NCBI GenBank assembly: GCA_905178155.1 | Contig: CAJINV010000005.1 | Coordinates: forward strand, 612,564 to 676,563 | DNA length: 64,000 bases | From: Amoebophrya sp. A120 | Lineage: Eukaryota > Sar > Dinophyceae > Syndiniales > Amoebophryaceae | Reading direction: 5' to 3' | Shown here: positions 46,801-57,982 of the stretch, piece after piece | How positions within the stretch are numbered: position 1 is the stretch's first letter | Layout: every line of letters begins with the position of its first letter | Notes under the pieces: generated by a model | The model's database searches: none | Told to the model about the DNA's origin: nothing | The model's input: the letters and a program-made list of their open reading frames with translations, nothing else | Position numbers and translations under genes: made by a program

Positions 46801-48410
46801 TAATTAAGACCGTTTTCACGCGTGTGTAGAACCCGCAACCTCCGCTACCAACGATCACGGATTCCCTTCCGCTGCCAACGATCGCGGAGGCTGAGCTGCG
46901 TTGCCACCGCGTTGCGACACCATTCACAAGCTTCATACCTTGGCTGGATTTATACACGAAGTGATAGCATGCGACAGGTATTGAGATATTCTATCATTTA
47001 TGCCATTGAATTGAAAAAAATCCGAGGCATCTTTTTTGTCTAATCACGTTGGTAGGGTGATTTTTTGCCAATCCAAAACCTAGCATCGGGGAGGGGGATC
47101 ACTCATCCCCCTGGTCCATGCCTAAAAGTATACTGCTTCCCCGATGCTATGCCCCATGCAAAAGCAATATAATCTGATTTGATAGCATCAACTCGAAGGA
47201 GTTTTATCATGAGACACAGCATCGTTGGGGAGGGGATCCGTGATCGTTGGTAGCGGAGGTTGCGCCTTCTACACACGCCGGAAAACGTCCTTTTCGAAAT
47301 AGCTATTTACCTCAACTAGTAAGTGTAGACTGAGCGGCGCCGGATAGTAGGTTCGGACTCTAAGTAGCTAATTAAAGTGGTTAGTTAAATTTTTGGGTAA
47401 GTTGAGTTTGGGTAAGTTGACGCAGGCATAAAAATGAGCGCCACACTGATAACCGCGGTCGTGATGGACACTTTGCGCAAAAGCTGGATTTGTCTTTGGA
47501 GGTCCTGACGATGGGCTTCGGCTTCCGTGCTCGCGTGATCGTTTCCATCTTCATCGTTTCTGTCGCTTTCGCGAAGGTTCTGTCTTGCCTCGACCAATTC
47601 CCCGTACAAGTGACTGCCAATCACGGACACAAGCCCGCCCATGGAAGTTTTCCATCCGACGAGAAAGTCGTTCTGTGTCAACGGCGTCGGCGGCCCCATG
47701 CCTTCGCTCTTCGCGTCCGCGGCGGCGCCAGCCGTGAGAACTTTGGCAATTTTGGGTAACAGCAGCTGGTTTACCGTTCCGTCGGGAAGGCAGATGAGGC
47801 CCTGCATCATGCCCAAGAGAATCAGAGTTTGCGTCTTCTTGCTAATTTTCGGGAAGTGGACCCGCGAAAGTTTTTTCCGCAACATCGAGGTTGCGCATTG
47901 TCTAACAGCTCTGGTTCCGTCTCCGAGGCTTTCCATGCAGGCGCCGATTTTGTCGAGTAGCTGGTATCCATCTTCTTCCACCACCTGTGAAGTCGTGTGC
48001 TCGTCTGCAGGACGCGGAACAGCAGCAGTATCGGGATGACGATCATGACCCACTCTGGCACTACAACTCGCAGTTGTGCTACTGCTAGTACTCCCTTCAA
48101 GCAACGGACGGCGCAGCGAGGAAGCGAATCCAGACGCTGCTGTACTAGAACACGTCTTTTCGTTATTGCCAGACCGCGAGAATGATGAAGTTGCTACTCG
48201 GAGAGTCGCAAATTGGCTCGCCAATCTGTCTGCGGGGTCTATTTTTTCCGTGTCGTCCGCCACCGAATGGACGAGTGGAGCCTTGTGCAGTAAGCTTCTA
48301 CGCTTGAGCTTCCTCCCGAAACTCGATCGAGTAAAAACCGACACCCAGCAGCTGAAAAGCGCAACGGCAACGCGCCGACGAGAAGACGAAGAGGCTCGCA
48401 TGTTGTTCAT
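43818..48410 (-). CDS. Large multi-pass membrane protein, one 763-bp introner
   Basis: Exons are 48410-47436 and 46667-43818. The sum is 3825 nt, 1274 residues. The N-terminus (MNNMRASSSSRRRVAVALF) has a basic stretch and a hydrophobic run that could be a signal or targeting peptide. Hydrophobic segments recur: LILLGMMQGLICL, TTAVISVALIFLGL, WIKNVVLANVFIVTTALAL, LTAFLVTMGPLFGAVLAAS, LAMFCAVQTFYTVL and TALVLLLLMQATMGGV. They are separated by long acidic or Ser-rich loops (ESDREESAGRAVAGEAD). The C-terminus is basic (RNKPRRTRTRRRG) then Ser/Gly-rich. No transporter family is recognised. The introner sits right after a membrane segment and is the largest foldback in the window. Confidence 0.8.
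46668..47430. mobile_element. Introner element, family I, composite foldback (763 bp)
   Basis: TATGACTGCGTCAACTTACC and a matching inverted arm ending GACGCAGGCATA. Perfect pairing continues through CCCAAACTCAACTTACCC. The direct repeats AAAAT are at 46663-46667 and 47431-47435. A second inverted pair (around 46810-46866 and 47230-47290, with CAACCTCCGCTACCAACG) and a central hairpin (47083-47147) are nested inside. Excision joins SVALI to FLGLEAGW in frame. Confidence 0.92.
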
Positions 48411-51400
48411 CGTGTCTTTCCCTTTGGAGGAAGCTTCTATCCAGCAGCTCTGATCTGAAAATTGTTTCGATCGAAGAAAAGAAAAATATGAACAGCACTC
48501 CAGATGAAGGAAGCAAAACGAGAAAAAGTTTTCAATAAAGAACTAGCTCAACGACCACACTGAACACAGCCGCCAAGAAGCAATCGGATCTTAAGCAATC
48601 GCATACATGCTTTGCTACCTGCACCTGCACACGCCAGGGTGCACAAGGCAGGCGAATTTTTACGAGGGATGTAGTTGTAAAAAGGCGTTCTTTTCCACAG
48701 ACGTTCTATCTTTGGTCTCGTCTCAACGAGCCTGAAGTCTTCAGTGCGGTCATTTACGTTTTCATGCGGGTTGCCTGTTCGAAACGAAACAGCCCTGTTC
48801 TATAATAAAAGCATTTACAATTGCAAATCAACAGTATATATTCTCATATTCTCAGCTTGCTAGCCGTATCATGCACATGAGACGTCAAACCCATGCAGGA
48901 ACAGATACAACTAGACTACGATAAAGAAGCACCCGCAGCAAAATACCAGTTCTCCCACTGCAAATAAAGTCTTCAGAAAATATCGTCTAAAAACTTCAGG
49001 GAAGTGAATAAATTCATTGTCTCCTACACTTCCTAGACCATATACTCTTCCTTCGGCAGCATAAAGGAAAAAAGTGCAACAGCTCCGTGGCAATTCGTTC
49101 ACATGACATGGAAGATGTCAGTGGAATATTAGTGATATTACACCACGTGCTGTTGTCACAAATTAATTTCCTTTGTGGCTCAAAGAAAATGCTGAAGATT
49201 AGACATTTCATAACAGACCTCTGCACGATTTTTGGAGCAAGCTGGCATGACTGCAAGCGTGAAAAAAGCTGTGATAGTTGTGCAATTGTAGAGTGGTTCT
49301 TGTACAAAATATTCTTTCTTTTAGAAAGTAAAGATTGAGATATTGTCGATCGCAAATAAAAATCTTCGCCACGAAAGCTGACGAAAAAACTAACGATGCA
49401 TTCAAACAAGTCATTCGGATTTATGAATAATTAAAGTACATTATCCTAGCCCGCCAGCGCAAGCGGGCTGCTCTGCCAATGCCATCGCTATGCAGTACAG
49501 AAACTACACTGTTGAGCCCGGTGCGCAGTGGCAGTCTTCGTTACCCTTGTTGCTGTCAGCTCGTCGAATGATGAACATTCATCCAGATGTTGTCTTTAGA
49601 AGCCCAGACTGCAGTACAATGAAACAAAGGTGATCATGGATGGTGTGCTGAAGCAGAAACTGGGATTCTCGGCGTCGTATATTGAATATTCCTTGCTCTA
49701 AGCTTTTACATTAGTATTTTTCCGGATGGTACTCTCATCCCATACCGCTTGCAACAGCACACCACAGCAAGACCAAGACAAGAGATCCCCTGCATGCACC
49801 AGAACTACTCAGTATTGCTTTTATCGAAGGCAAGAAGCGGTGGATAAACTACCTATCTGAAGACGAGCCCACGGTCTGTAATATAGTGTGGCACGGTCCT
49901 CGTGTAGGAGCAACTCATTAAGTGCTCCTGGGCCGCAACATTTTTTCCGAATGAAAGGTTGTTCTCTGTTCTGAAGTATCGAAAAGTCAAAAGTTGTCGC
50001 TGATGTAATTTTACTTGTTCTAACTTCCGTTCTAACTTACGCAGAGCCGTTAAGAGACTTCGAAGAAGCAACTATCTCCCATCATGAAACTGCAGGCCCG
50101 CCGATTTCGAGACTTCACAACAACAATTTTGCTAGTGCAAAGAGTTTTGTTGCTTTCGCCACCGTCTCGATAAAATTGTCAGGCCCAGCAGGCACAGATA
50201 GAAAAGGTCGCTCCTCCTCTACATTACAACTGGTGGCATAGTTTGTAGCCTGTAAAGTGATATCATTTATTTTGTCGTAGTTCGCGGCAGCATCATGATC
50301 ATACCGTCCTGTCTCCTCAGAACATGACTACAAGATTGAATTTGTTTTTCGTTTTCCTGTAAGCTGGAAATAAAACCACTGCTGTCAAACTCAAACAAAG
50401 CTCTAAAGTTACATCAAGAAGTGTCGCTGCTTGTACATTGACGCAGGGGACTCAGACTGAAAAGGCTTAGGCTTAGGTCGAAGATAAACGAGCCTGCGCC
50501 TCGGCAAGAACCCTTTGCGCAGTATATTGATGCCGCTGCAATAAAGCTCTGCCGTGTAGAGGAGTCCCTCCTGGTCCTGGTAGTATCTTTGTACAAATAC
50601 TAACCGCTCGCAAATGGTTTTTTTTTGATGCCGTCCTCGAGCTCGAGACTACTGAGTTGAATACTTTTTTTTACACCTATATCGGTAAAATTGCAGGGAG
50701 GAAAACGAAAAAATTTCGAGTATGAGGTTTCACATCGGGCTCAAGAAAATGTCGACTATTTCTATATCGAGTGTAGTGGTTAAGTCCGCGGGTTGATGTT
50801 TATCGGTCAAGACGCTTAAGTAAGCGGATCAGAAAATAAGCTAAATTTTGGTGACGAGGTTTTTTTTGGGGGGGTTCGAAAATGACAACGAAAAAACAAA
50901 TGCTGCAAAGCGTGTTCAGGATAGCTCTACCTGATCCGGCTAGAACAAAGGAAAGCAAGAGATGCCTTTTAGCTCGTGAAAAGAGTTCGTTGGTAAAAAA
51001 GAAAGGATGTTGATAGAAATACTGCAGATGGAGCGGCAACAGGGTCGTCGTGTTTCGAAAAGATGTGTTTGTAGTCATTGTTATCCTCTTCTAGGCCGGC
51101 AACTATTTCGTATGAATCATCACAGGAACATGTATCGTCCTGGCTTTGAAGCTAGTACAGACACAGCGACCATTACCGCTCCTGCTACTGTCAAACAAAT
51201 ATATTCTCATGATAAAATGCTATTATATTCTCAAATTTATTTCTATCAAATGAAGGAGTGTTATCCTTATCCTGGAGGAGGGGCAGAAATGCAGCAGCAG
51301 CGTCTCTCGCTTGTGCTTTACTAGCGCTCGTGAGGTGATCAGGAAGTAGAGCCGTCCTAGCAACTTGCTTTGGTTGGGGACGGAGCGAAAAATAAAACTG

Positions 51401-51603
51401 TGATTGGCGAAAGACGAACAGAAGATCGATAAAACCTGGTGCAGGAATAAAAGTTAGAAACTCTTTCTCATAAAATTGCGAATCAAAGTTAATAGATACG
51501 GTAGGTGGAGCGACATCATCTTCGAGCACGACTGAAAATGTTTCTTCCGAACAGGAGAATATATTCCTGTTGCAATTATCCGGCGTAGAAGATCGTCCCT
51601 CTG
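48411..51603. other. Largest gap, no supported gene
   Basis: About 3.2 kb of AT-rich sequence. ORFs are short, lack recognisable motifs and do not chain into a spliced model by my reading. A small hairpin (AGCCCGC/GCGGGCT) lies near 49446-49467. No tRNA, rRNA or introner was recognised. A non-coding or fast-evolving gene could be missed. Confidence 0.4.
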
Positions 51604-52717
51604 CTAACACCTTGGCTGGTCAGTGCAAGCCCTGCAAAACCGCGCATCGTCGCGATCGCGGTAGAGATTCTGAAGCACATGCCCGTGGCACGGATGCGGA
51701 TGGCACCTGGTAGAAGTTTAAATAAGAATTCATGCATGACCATATTTTTGCACTTCACTTGGTTGCACAAACACAATCATTCCATGCATGAAAACGAGCT
51801 TTCCTGATGCAGTTTTCGGACACTGAAACGCCATAGCTCAGTACCAGCAGCCCAGAATTTTTCCGCGAAGGTCTCCTAAATGAACCAAGACTTCTGGATG
51901 GTCGTTCACCAGGTACTCGCGGTACTTCCGGACCACTGTTTCACCTGTTTTCATTTTCATAGTTTTTCTTGCAAATACAAAGTCTGCATCAAAACCAAAA
52001 GAAAAGTAGCGTAGCTTCAGTTGAAACACATTTAAGCTGCTTCGGAAGCTCTTGGCGTGTCCAGAAGGTCGTGTCATCGCAAACAAATCTCGATCAGCAA
52101 GTAGTTGGAGGTCGACAAGCCGTGAAGGAGGACCGAGATGAAAAGCTGCTGTGCTATTTGAATCGACATGTTGAAAACCAGCAGCAGGGGCAAAAGAAAT
52201 TGTCTGGTGAAAATTAAATACGGCTGTCCCCGTGGTCCCCAATGCGGAAGGGGTTTCCCCAAATGGAGGGTCGGCCGATGTAAACGTGGCGCTCGGGATC
52301 CTGGGCAACCCAGAGTTTAATCTTCTTCGAGTTGCTTAGCGGGTACTGCCCGGTGGGAATGGCATCGTGCAAATTGATCACCACCGGCGCCTCCGGATCG
52401 ATTTCCCCCGGGTTGCGCTTCTTTTTCGGGCGGATCATGCCACAGACCCAGTTTTCCCCAAACGCGTGGACCCGGTCGACCCAGGTGGTGCCGGGCGCGC
52501 CTGAAACAAAGTGTGTTTTTCATCCGATCAATTTGCGCAGAAGTTATTTAATTTCCGGTTCGAATAGTAAAAATTTCTACGATACTGTGGTATATAATTC
52601 ATCAAGAGGTTCACTGTCCAACGTCCTCGGCAGTTAGAAGCTAGTGTAGTTCCCAAAAAAAATATAGCAAAAAATACCAGGATGAAAAAGGCCGTAGATG
52701 TCGTTGATGATGGACAT
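51604..52717 (-). CDS. DUF4326 protein, four exons with GT-AG introns
   Basis: Exons are 52717-52678, 52500-52222, 51944-51845 and 51706-51604. The sum is 522 nt, 173 residues, with matching phases at each GT-AG junction. The start MSIINDIYGLFHPG is set by the first exon. The domain signature is complete: HVYIGRPSIWGNPFRIG, then SRETVVRKYREYL, LRGKILGCWCHPHPCHGHVL. The splice between GCW and CHPHPCHG restores the conserved Cys/His block, which supports the intron call. DUF4326 proteins are common in phages and bacteria and scattered in eukaryotes; their function is not established. The Cys/His block could bind metal. No introner is present. Confidence 0.85.
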
Positions 52718-52914
52718 CCTACAATTGTGGTTCGACGGAGAAAATTGAGTGGTTGCTTGCAGCCGTACTCGACCCAAAGCACTCGTCGAGGCACTTATTT
52801 AAGCACGCGACCCCTTACTCTCGGCAGCGAACCGTTGCACACCAGAATTACCGGCTCTGGTCTCGTCTGCTTGCGGCCCCAAGAAGCGGCAGCAGCAGGA
52901 GCAGGAAGCTCTAA

Positions 52915-53367
52915 CTATCGAAAAGAGCGCCTTAGGCTCTTCGATCTAATTCTTGCTTGTGGTCGTTCGTTTTCTGTATAAATTTTTAGCGGTTTTGTTC
53001 TTCGTGTCGTTCGTCTTTGTGGGTGGAATTTGTTTTCATCAGATGGATCCACACTTCCTTGTAGCTTGTTCTCCCACGCTTTAATAGTTCTCCGGTGCCG
53101 TGCGACTCCGAAGCAGGACAGGAGGGCAGCTGCGATCAGGTTTGTGCTTTTAACGTTGTGTTTTCGCAACACAAACTCAAAGCCCGGAAGAAATCGAGAT
53201 AATTCCAACCGGGTGCACGCACCAGGCAGTCGGGAATGAGTAAAATTGCTGAGGGACCAGGAAAGAAAAGCTCCGTGTCTAAAAACTCGGACAATTCGAC
53301 GCCAGCGCAGATGTTCGTAGTGCCTTCTTCTTCGTTCCAAATGTTGAGATAGGGAATTTGGAGACAA
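52915..53367 (-). CDS. Basic hypothetical protein, single exon
   Basis: An uninterrupted 150-codon frame from MSPNSLSQHLERRRRHYEHL to KSLRRSFR and a stop lies about 200 bp upstream of the DUF4326 gene in the same direction. It is rich in Arg, with a Trp/Arg helix (LRWRRIVRVFRHGAF) and a basic tail. No domain is recognised. The orientation fits its neighbours. The length is only modestly above chance for this composition. Confidence 0.45.
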   Translation of the reverse strand: MSPNSLSQHLERRRRHYEHLRWRRIVRVFRHGAFLSWSLSNFTHSRLPGACTRLELSRFLPGFEFVLRKHNVKSTNLIAAALLSCFGVARHRRTIKAWENKLQGSVDPSDENKFHPQRRTTRRTKPLKIYTENERPQARIRSKSLRRSFR

Positions 53368-54513
53368 CGATGAAGTCGTTCAGTGCTTTTGTCTCGAAAA
53401 GTTGGGTGTTGGTGAGAACGGTGAACTTTCAGATATTGGGCGTAATCTTCAAAAAACGCCTGCTAGTAGTAGACCTCCTATTCCACGAAATAGCCTATTC
53501 ACCTACACTTTTTCTTCTCAACGGAGAATATCGACGGCGCAAATAAATCTATCAACTAGGAAATAAAACTGATTTTCTACTTGGTAGCTATACTGATATC
53601 ACCTACGCAGCCATTAAGCAGCGCGCGCAAGATGAAAAGTTGAAATTTCTATGTATCCCTTCTAAAGTGAAGTGCTGCTGGTGCCTTAGATCATGCGATA
53701 GTGGGCATACGAACCAAAATCATCTACCCGCTCGCGCAGTACTAGATATAGGCTGTATTCTTCCCGTATCGCCTTAGAAAAATTTGCGAAAATTGCCTTG
53801 AGCTTCTTTCTTGATAGGCTTGAAAAAGGCGTTCGTGAAATAGTGTGTGAGTTCTAAAAAAAAAGACCAACTTTTTAGGTTCAAGGCAAAATGATGATTG
53901 GCGCCGTATAGTGCATCGTCGAGAAGATGATGGCAACGGTTATTCTCTTTCCCTGCTCGTCCCTGATATCAGTGCAAACACAAGAGAAAAATCTCAAAGA
54001 AAGGCATGAAAGCAGAAGATTCTATCTTTAAATCACATGTGGCATAGCGTGATGCGTAGAAAATGAAATGGTGGTCGCATTGAAAAATGTACCCCGTTCT
54101 CCATGGCTAAAAGAACTTATGCAATCAACGGGGATCCTCGCCGTCAGCTTCAGAGATCGACACTACACGCAAAAGAATCGCAAACCTAATAGATCCGCCA
54201 TAGCATCATGCTTGCTGATGCTGCTTGTGGTCACGGTCACCCTGCATGAGGGACATCCACAGTTTGTCCTTGTACTTGTCTACCCCTAAAAATACGTTTC
54301 TCAGATCCATCTGTTGTTATGTACTTCGAGCCAGATCTAAACGCGAGATCAGCCACTTGCTCTTGTCGTTGTCAATCGGATCTTGTTGCAGGGATTATAA
54401 CTCAATGTGCCTACTTCTGTCCAGTTCTAAGTAGAACAATATGTTGGCACCAGGATTACACACGACAGGAGACACACGTCGTGACATAACTAAATACAAG
54501 CAGGTGCAGGTCT
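53368..54513. other. Intergenic, no gene seen
   Basis: About 1.1 kb, AT-rich, with short ORFs only. Confidence 0.5.
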
Positions 54514-57282
54514 TTATTGCGCAGTTGCTATCGCGTAGCGGTAGTTGACATTATTCGAACTATCACGCACCTCTAGAAGCTGTACCCCGTCGATATCCAT
54601 ATCACTAGGACACCGATCCTCAGTTTTTTTGTGCTCTGTCCTCATCATATGCGTAGCTTCGCTTTCCTTTTTGTAGTAGTTGCATGAAGGTTCTTTTAGT
54701 ACGTGCGCACCAGTAGGACAAGGACTTCTAGCAGTTGCATGCGCGAATCCGATTTCTTTTCGCAGTGTAGGTCCTCCAACATGCTGGAGGAGATCTTCTG
54801 TTCTGGAAGAACGAGGTTCATCATTCGACACATCAGTGTAAGCTGCGGAGTGGTTCCTGCTCTTTTTCGTTGCAGCACCGACATGCAGCAGTTGCAAAAA
54901 CCGGTCGGCAACTGGACGTGCGAGCTTTTTATCCCATGAAAAAAGCGTTACAGTTACGCATTTGTTGGAGTTTCTGCATCACACATTTTCTCTGTGTGTC
55001 AGAGAAAACTTGTAATGCAAAGTAGATCCTAAGGGAAAATACGTAGGAAACGAGGCTCGCAAGCATTTCCTGCGTGACAAAGGTTGTCTGTCTTGCGGCT
55101 CCTGCAACACAATGTGTGACTGTAACATTTTTTTCTTGCGATACTTTTCTTTGTGAGCCCAGTCGGCTTCGAACTTCTGCCTGAGCTCGTTTTCCTCCCT
55201 CTCCTCTTCCAACAACATATCCTGTGCAAAAATGTCTGGGTCTGGAAACTTGTGATGCAAGTCTGTGAACCGTGGGCGCACTACAATATGCAGCCAAGCA
55301 TGACAAGTTTTTGCACGTGCCATGTGCTTCGTTTTCCGCATGGCAAACTGCGTTTTTGCATGACAGGCAGGAGGCCCCGCTCCTGCTGCTTACGCATCAC
55401 AGATCCAAGAGTCATGCCAGACAAGCATGACAAGTCCTGCATTCTTCCAGACCCAGATACTTTTGCAATGCATACAGCACGAATTTCAGCAATTCCCGGA
55501 CCGTGTTTCGCCTTTGCGCGGTCCTAAACTGCGCCATCGCGAGCTCTTCCCGGCTTCTTTTCTCCTTTCTTTTCCCCACAGAACTCCTCCAGCACCGAAC
55601 GGTTTTGCCCATCGAGTTCAGATATGGATTGCAAATATGTCTCAGTCTGGAAACTTGTAATGCTCAAAGTGGATGATAGACGCACTGCAATACGCGGCAA
55701 CCATGCATGACAAATTTTTTGGCTGCCATGTCTTACGTATTCCGCATGGCATGGCAAACTGCGTTTTTGCATGACAGGTAGGAGGGCTTTTTCCTCCATA
55801 TGCAACACAGATTCTCGAGTCATGCCAGACAAGCATGACAAACCTGCATTCTTTTTCTTGCAGACCCAGACATTTTTGCATTTGATATCAGATACCAGAA
55901 CGTCAACGCTGTCCTCAGGTGTTCCGCGTTCTGCTTCTCGGTTATGGTTTGCTTCCGCCAGCACTTTAAAATAAATTCCCCGAGAAACTTCTTCCGGAAG
56001 AACTTCCTGGCCGTGTCGTTCTGGATCTTTGTTTCCGGTCTGGCATGCAGCACCGTGTAATCTCGTTGCCAGCGGAGGAAAAACGGGCGGAGGATGAAGT
56101 CCAGTTCGTGCTGGTCCAAAGACGCTTCAAACTGCTTCCTGCGCGTCACGCGATGTCTCCAGAGAAAGAAGCTCCGCTTTTGCAGACCAGGGAAGCGAGT
56201 GTTCCTCGTAAAAGCGTTTAGCTTCAATTCCGTGCTGGTCCGCCAGTCGCGCTTTTTCCTCGCCGCGGCAAACCAGATGGGCACGGTGCGCTGTTTTTTT
56301 CGAAGAGACACGGACTCCGCTAACTGGTCCGTAAGCTCGCGAAGCTGCTGGCGGCGAAGGACGCGAAGCTTCAGGAGAAACAGTACCTGTGTGAAGAGAA
56401 GAAGTACTTACAACTTCCGCTACAGAGGTGGTGGAGTTTACTTTTTAATACCCCGTGCTTGATGTAGATTGGAAATGTAAATGATTTCCTCCGACAAGGA
56501 CAAGCATCTTCGAGTAATATTCAAAAGTTGTTTTCTCCTAACTGTACCTTGCACAACAACTTGCGCACATACTGTCGCCTGGGCCGCACCCACCGCAGGT
56601 AAATGCGATCTCGTGCACTGTGCCACGCCTGCCAGGACCGCTGCAGTAAGTTGCGCAGGGCCCGCAGCTCCAGAATTTTCTCCTGCTCGTTCCTCGTTGT
56701 TTGACTGCTCCTCACGGCGGCTCTCCAGCAATCGCGGAACACGAAGCGCAGCTTCGCTCTCTGCGCAAACTGGTACGCTTTGATTTTCAAAACAGAAATC
56801 GCCGCCTCGCGCTGCTGGAATGCGTACCAGCTCCTCACCGCGTTCAAAACTTTGCGGTGCTCGCGGAACCGGCAGGCGAGGGTGAACGATTTCCAACTAC
56901 GGAACTCCTCCTGCAGCACCCGCGCGCGGTGCAGCCCCTTCAACACGCAGCTGGCTTCAAACAGCTTCCGTTTCTGGATCGCGTATTGCTTCAACCCGGT
57001 GAGGAAGCACGACCGGAGAAACTCCTTCAGCTGCCCCTTCTCCCTCTTCCGTCGAAGCGCGGTGAAGGCGCGCAGGTTTTTCTGCTGCGAAGCGTTTTTC
57101 CGCCAGCGGTGGAAGGTTTGGGCCTGCTGCTTTCGCTCGAACGTTCTCGCGACATTCTTCTCGGACGTTTCCAACTTGGCCTCCCGCTTCACGCGGTTCG
57201 ACCACGCGCGAATCACGCGGAGAAGTAGAAAAGACGACCATACGCCGTCGACCGCGAAAAGGAACAGATCCTGGCCCAGCAT
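54514..57282 (-). CDS. Sfi1-like Trp/Arg helical-repeat protein, three introners
   Basis: Exons are 57282-56548, 56386-55888, 55617-55475, 55212-55144 and 54924-54514 (618 residues). The first intron is GT-AG (CAAG|GTACAG...CACACAG|GTAC); the other three are introners. The protein is highly basic and helical, with recurring Trp-Arg/Lys units about 25-35 residues apart: FHRWRKNA, FRSWKSFTL, VRSWYAFQ, CWRAAV, WQAWHSAR, FLWRHRV, LRWQRDY, LKCWRKQ, VRCWRSS. This is the pattern of Sfi1-type centrin-binding repeats. The C-terminal 140 residues lack the repeat. The likely role is a centrin-bound fibre at basal bodies or spindle poles. An alternative is a generic IQ/coiled-coil protein. Confidence 0.78.
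54930..55143. mobile_element. Introner element, family J (214 bp)
   Basis: TATCCCATGAAAAAAGCG and the inverted ATTTTTTTCTTGCGATA, with GTTACAGTTACGCA in the arm. The direct repeats CTTTT are at 54925-54929 and 55144-55148. Excision joins AHKEK to LARPVADR. Confidence 0.9.
55218..55474. mobile_element. Introner element, family C variant (257 bp)
   Basis: TATCCTGTGCAAAAATGTC to the inverted GATACTTTTGCAATGCATA. It has family C arms (GTCTGGGTCTGG) with a family A-like outer end. The direct repeats are CAACA and CAGCA. Excision joins LKFVL to EEEREEN. Confidence 0.9.
55623..55887. mobile_element. Introner element, family C (265 bp)
   Basis: TATGGATTGCAAATATGTC to the inverted ACATTTTTGCATTTGATA. 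The direct repeats TCAGA are at 55618-55622 and 55888-55892. Excision joins TFWYL to NSMGKTV. Confidence 0.92.
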
Positions 57283-57982
57283 GATTCAAGTTCTGATCTT
57301 CACATTATATAATTGCAGATCCAGATGGGGATTGATATCATAAAAAATGCTACTGGCGCTGCTTATAGGTTTCTCTTTTTACTACGTGGTTTACATTCTT
57401 TGTTTATTAACTCGGAAAACCAAACTCTAAGCCACAAAGTGCATGATTTATTATTTATTTAGATTCGCTTCAAAGAAGCGCGCTAGCCAACCGGCAAAGC
57501 CGATTATGGCAGCGAGTGTCCAGGTCTCACGTGCGTTCACCTTCAGCGGGTCCTCTGTGTAACTTCTTCACCGGGTTCTCTCAAAGTAGTACTAAAAAAC
57601 TATGGGTAAACTCTAAGTAAAGTTTTCTAAAACTCCTCGTACGCTGCAAGAAAAATTTCTTTTTGTTCTGTGAATATCGCTCTGTGCAATCTAAAACTTT
57701 TTTTCTCCAGGATCCTGAGCTATGGCCGACCTTGTTGTGCAAGATCCTATTTGAAAAGTGCTTGACTAAAAAAGCGACAATACTGCAGTTTGGGCGCTTT
57801 GGTAGTGTGAAAACCCCTATTTCGACTACTTATCCTATAACCTTGAATTAGCAACTAAATAGAAAGAGAAAAAAAACTAAAAAAGGGCAAGCTTGCATTT
57901 AGTTTGACCTTTCATCTAGACACAGCATTAGCATGTTACTTGTGCGTGAAGGAGACAAAGGCTGCTAGTCCAACTATTTGAT
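57283..57982. other. Intergenic, no gene seen
   Basis: About 700 bp, AT-rich, with short ORFs only. Confidence 0.5.

Noticed and set aside
49014-49409. Minus-strand ORF of 131 codons
   Set aside because: Low-complexity, AT-driven sequence with no start context, domain or exon partners.
3596-55887. Introners considered as DNA-level eliminated sequences (ciliate IES-like)
   Set aside because: The 5-bp variable repeats and co-occurring GT-AG introns fit RNA-level removal better, although only cDNA with matched genomic DNA can settle it.
3596-55887. Introners considered as autonomous transposons
   Set aside because: No element contains an ORF long enough for a transposase; most are 130-310 bp.
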